A stretch of 64,000 nucleotides of DNA from Idiomarina aquatica (lineage in GTDB: Bacteria; Pseudomonadota; Gammaproteobacteria; Enterobacterales; Alteromonadaceae): the NCBI RefSeq assembly GCF_003987185.1, contig NZ_PIPS01000001.1, positions 186,001-250,000 of the forward strand, written 5' to 3'. Position numbers and translations under genes: made by a program. How positions within the stretch are numbered: the first letter of the stretch is position 1; the number at the start of each line of letters is the position of its first letter. Shown piece after piece: positions 61,476 through 64,000 of this stretch. Below the pieces are notes generated by a model. That model had not been told where the DNA came from and searched no databases. It was given only the letters and a program-made list of their open reading frames with translations.

Positions 61476-62507
61476 TTATTCGTTGTTATCTTGCAGTTGT
61501 TGCTCAACTGACTTTACGCGCTTAAACAGGTCATCAAGCTGACGGAATCTCGCTCCGTTACGACGCCATTCGCGATGGCTTGACGCAGGAATGCCAGACG
61601 CATAAACGCCCGGTTCGGTGATTTCTTTGATCACCATGGCAAAGCCCATGATCTGCACATCGTCACAAATACTGATATGACCGTTGATCGCCGAAGCACC
61701 ACCAATCATGCAACGCTTACCAATACGGCAACTGCCTGCTAATACGGTACACCCGGCTATCGCCGTGTCTTCATCAATAAACACGTTATGGGCAATCTGG
61801 CACTGGTTATCGATGATACAACCATCACTGATGATGGTGTCATCTAGCGCGCCCCGGTCAACCGTTGTCGACGCACCGATTTCAACACGGTTACCAATTA
61901 CGACACGGCCAATTTGCGGGATTTTTAACCATTTACCATTTTCCGGCGCCCAGCCAAAGCCGTCTGCGCCAATAACCGCTCCTGAGTGAATGATGCAGTC
62001 AGCACCAATCTGACAGTTATGGTAAAGGTGTACCCCGGACCAAATTTTACTGTTGTTACCGATGCTGACACCGGGCCCAACGTGCGTGTGCGCACCAATA
62101 CTGACGTTATCACCGATCGTTGCGCCGGCCTCGATAACGACGTATTCTCCGAGCGAAACGTTACTCCCCAGAGTTACCCCTTCGGCCACCCGCGCGGTAT
62201 CCGCAATGCCGGTCGCCGGCAATGGTGTGGTATCTAAAAGTTGTGCCACTTTGGCAAACGCCGCATAGGGATTAGCAATGACAATAGCATTTTGCACATC
62301 GCTGTTTTCAGCATCTTTCGGTGACAGTAATACCGCGCCCGCTGCCGATTCCGCTAATTGACTTTTGTAGCGACTGTTTGCCAAAAAGGCCACTTGTTGA
62401 GCATTCGCTGACTGCAGGGTACCAACCCCTGTAATGACAAGGTTCGCGTCACCGCGAACCTCACCACCAACATGCTCGGCAAGTTGTTGCAGAGTATACT
62501 CAGTCAT
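61476..62507 (-). CDS. lpxD: UDP-3-O-acylglucosamine N-acyltransferase LpxD
   Basis: Third step of lipid A synthesis. 343 residues: N-terminal uridine-binding domain (about 1-100), hexapeptide beta-helix (about 105-290; [19 protein letters not shown]) with the catalytic His in [12 protein letters not shown] near 242, and a C-terminal helix. Three bases after skp. Confidence 0.97.
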   Translation of the reverse strand: MTEYTLQQLAEHVGGEVRGDANLVITGVGTLQSANAQQVAFLANSRYKSQLAESAAGAVLLSPKDAENSDVQNAIVIANPYAAFAKVAQLLDTTPLPATGIADTARVAEGVTLGSNVSLGEYVVIEAGATIGDNVSIGAHTHVGPGVSIGNNSKIWSGVHLYHNCQIGADCIIHSGAVIGADGFGWAPENGKWLKIPQIGRVVIGNRVEIGASTTVDRGALDDTIISDGCIIDNQCQIAHNVFIDEDTAIAGCTVLAGSCRIGKRCMIGGASAINGHISICDDVQIMGFAMVIKEITEPGVYASGIPASSHREWRRNGARFRQLDDLFKRVKSVEQQLQDNNE

Positions 62508-62510
62508 TCA

Positions 62511-63026
62511 TTAATTACCTGAAGACATCTCAGTAACCACTTCGTCAGACAAATCGTTGTCTGCTTTCATGAACGCGACTGCACTGCTTTCCAGCACAAG
62601 GTCATAACCTTGCTCAGCGGCTACGGCGTTGATGGCCTGCTGTACTTTACCGAGCAGCTCGTTACGTTCTTCCTGCTGGCGACGGCGAGTGTCTTCCTGC
62701 AGCGCTTTGCTCTTCAGCTGTGCCTCAGAAATCAACTGCTCCAGTTCACGGTTCAGTTGCGTCTTCTCGTCATTTGACATGATCGACGCATCACGCTCTT
62801 GCTTTTGACGCAGTTCCTGGATTTTAGTCTCCAGTTGACGCATCTCTTCAAAGCGATCCTGGAACTCGGCCTGCAGATCTTGTGAGATTTGTTCACGCTG
62901 CGGTAATTGTTGGAAAATCGACATCATATCGACCACACCAATCTTCTGCTGCGCTTCGGCTGCACCGGCAAACAGAGCGGTAGAGAGTGCTACAGCGGCT
63001 GCCGTTGTTTTAATTAAAGTTTTCAA
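62511..63026 (-). CDS. skp: Periplasmic chaperone Skp/OmpH
   Basis: 171 residues. Signal peptide 1-25 (cleavage after AEA). IGVVDMMSIFQQLPQRE then a long coiled-coil arm (about 48-120, rich in Glu, Gln, Lys, Arg) that makes the tentacles of the trimer; the C-terminal strand segment is QGYDLVLESSAVAFM. It delivers unfolded outer-membrane proteins to BamA, encoded just upstream. Confidence 0.95.
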   Translation of the reverse strand: MKTLIKTTAAAVALSTALFAGAAEAQQKIGVVDMMSIFQQLPQREQISQDLQAEFQDRFEEMRQLETKIQELRQKQERDASIMSNDEKTQLNRELEQLISEAQLKSKALQEDTRRRQQEERNELLGKVQQAINAVAAEQGYDLVLESSAVAFMKADNDLSDEVVTEMSSGN

Positions 63027-63078
63027 TGTTAACTCCTCAATAGACTGTTGTTCGTTTTAAACGATTCTTTATAGTTTA

Positions 63079-64000
63079 TCAGAATGTGGTACCGATATTG
63101 AACGAGAACACCTGCGTTTCATCGCCCTCAACCTCTTTCAATGCCCGACCCAATGAGAACGTCAATGGCCCCATCGGTGATATCCACTGCACCGACACAC
63201 CGGCCGATACACGGAAGTCACCCGGATCACTGTAATCGGATAATGGTTGACTGTTGGGCACCAAATCCAGGTCTTTGTATTGATCGTAATCGAATTCAGT
63301 ATCCCACACTGTTCCCACATCCACAAATACACTGGTGCGAACACTGTTACGCATACCTTCATCGATGAACGGTGTTGGTACAATTAACTCAAGACCACCG
63401 ACGACCTTAGCGTTACCGCCAACCGCATAGCGTCTAACTTGAACACTTTCGGCACCTGTGCCCTCCGGGTAGCCGGATGGCAGACCGGTCGAGTCTGGAG
63501 GTCCTGTTACCTGTTCGGCAAAACTGTAAATTGCCCGAGGTCCAACGGTATTAGGTTCGAAACCACGCAAGTCGCCCTGACCACCGACGCGGAAGGACTC
63601 CCAGAACGGCAACAAGAACTCATTACCGACATCGTCTTCACCGTAGCCGTTACCATAGCCAATGTTAAAGCGCGTCAGGAACGACCACTGGTGATCGTCC
63701 GACAGCGGTATGTAATATTTAAAGTCGTAGTTGGCTTTAAAGTATTGAATATCACTAAACGGCGCAGAAACTTCTACCGAGGCGCGTTGTGATGAGCCTG
63801 AAGTCGGGAACGTGCCGCGGTTGAGCGTGATGCGTTGCCAACCCGCATTAAACTCATAGATATCAAAGGCAACACCTTCGTCTGGGTTTTCACGATCCAA
63901 AAATGCCGAGTAGAATTTTCGGATCTGCTCGTAGCCATCAACGTTGCTGACTTCCTGCTGCTTATAACCAATACCAAAGTTAAAGCTGTTGATTTCATCG
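63079..64000 (-). CDS. bamA: Outer membrane assembly factor BamA (3' part)
   Basis: The last 306 residues of BamA; the gene runs off the right edge of the window. This part is the 16-stranded barrel: WRITLNRGTFPTSGSSQRAS, the FWESFRVGGQGDLRGFEPNTVGPR lid-loop motif (conserved VRGF-type, here LRGF), and the terminal strand ending VFSFNIGTTF with the C-terminal Phe. It inserts beta-barrel proteins into the outer membrane. The stop lies 52 bases before skp. Confidence 0.97.
   Translation of the reverse strand, partial: DEINSFNFGIGYKQQEVSNVDGYEQIRKFYSAFLDRENPDEGVAFDIYEFNAGWQRITLNRGTFPTSGSSQRASVEVSAPFSDIQYFKANYDFKYYIPLSDDHQWSFLTRFNIGYGNGYGEDDVGNEFLLPFWESFRVGGQGDLRGFEPNTVGPRAIYSFAEQVTGPPDSTGLPSGYPEGTGAESVQVRRYAVGGNAKVVGGLELIVPTPFIDEGMRNSVRTSVFVDVGTVWDTEFDYDQYKDLDLVPNSQPLSDYSDPGDFRVSAGVSVQWISPMGPLTFSLGRALKEVEGDETQVFSFNIGTTF

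Noticed and set aside
63774-63998. 74-codon minus-strand frame inside bamA
   Set aside because: Out of frame with the BamA barrel sequence, which continues uninterrupted to the window edge.

Overview
The window is a dense stretch of chromosome from a gammaproteobacterium. The evidence is an LPS-type outer membrane (lpxD-fabZ-lpxA-lpxB, bamA, skp), a rpoS-nlpD-pcm-surE-truD-ispF-ispD-ftsB block, a rpoE-mucA-mucB-rseC block followed by lepA-lepB-rnc-era-recO-pdxJ-acpS, and a recA promoter laid out like that of E. coli. Gene order looks most like the marine Oceanospirillales/Alteromonadales/Pseudomonas side of the class; genus cannot be fixed from the sequence alone. Almost every base is coding. 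There are no insertion sequences, prophage genes or CRISPR arrays, and no gene-free stretch longer than about 200 bases.

Layout. 1-2.6 kb: an EAL-HDOD signalling protein and a dGTPase-like gene. 2.6-7.9 kb: recA (with LexA box), pncC, mutS and rpoS. 7.9-13.5 kb: a tightly overlapped minus-strand run nlpD, yqaA, pcm, surE, truD, ispF, ispD, ftsB. 13.5-19.8 kb: a small accessory zone with a TauE-type exporter, an unknown membrane protein, ilvE, a GNAT enzyme, a CHASE-GGDEF cyclase, a PiuC-type dioxygenase divergent from an unusual secreted protein, and an unknown ORF overlapping eno. 19.7-22.7 kb: eno and pyrG. 22.8-27.3 kb: a potassium cassette in which a KdpDE-like two-component system sits between two Trk/Ktr channel subunits. 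27.5-28.7 kb: a small cation diffusion facilitator and a lipoprotein. 28.7-42.1 kb: the long minus-strand run rpoE, mucA, mucB, rseC, lepA, lepB, rnc, era, recO, pdxJ, acpS, rlmD, relA, mazG. 42.2-47.7 kb: nadB, a shortened ygfX, sdhE, ygfZ, a SlyD-like FKBP, ogt and an APC permease. 47.7-54.5 kb: lysS, prfB (programmed frameshift), recJ, dsbC, xerD, an unknown gene and tRNA-Tyr. 54.5-59.0 kb: a quinone oxidoreductase, a response regulator with a TPR-like tail, a pirin and a glutathionyl-hydroquinone reductase. 59.1-64.0 kb: lpxB, lpxA, fabZ, lpxD, skp and the 3' part of bamA, which runs off the window.

Most of the window is core machinery: SOS and mismatch repair, stationary-phase and envelope stress sigma factors, stringent response, isoprenoid and lipid A synthesis, and translation quality control. 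The places most worth a second look are the PiuC/secreted-protein pair around a candidate Fur box, the TrkH-KdpDE-like-KtrB cassette, the CDF exporter with cysteine pairs at both ends, and the YgfX homologue that has lost its membrane hairpin. I found no clear new multi-gene system; the iron-linked divergent pair at 17.5-19.1 kb is the best candidate for under-described biology.
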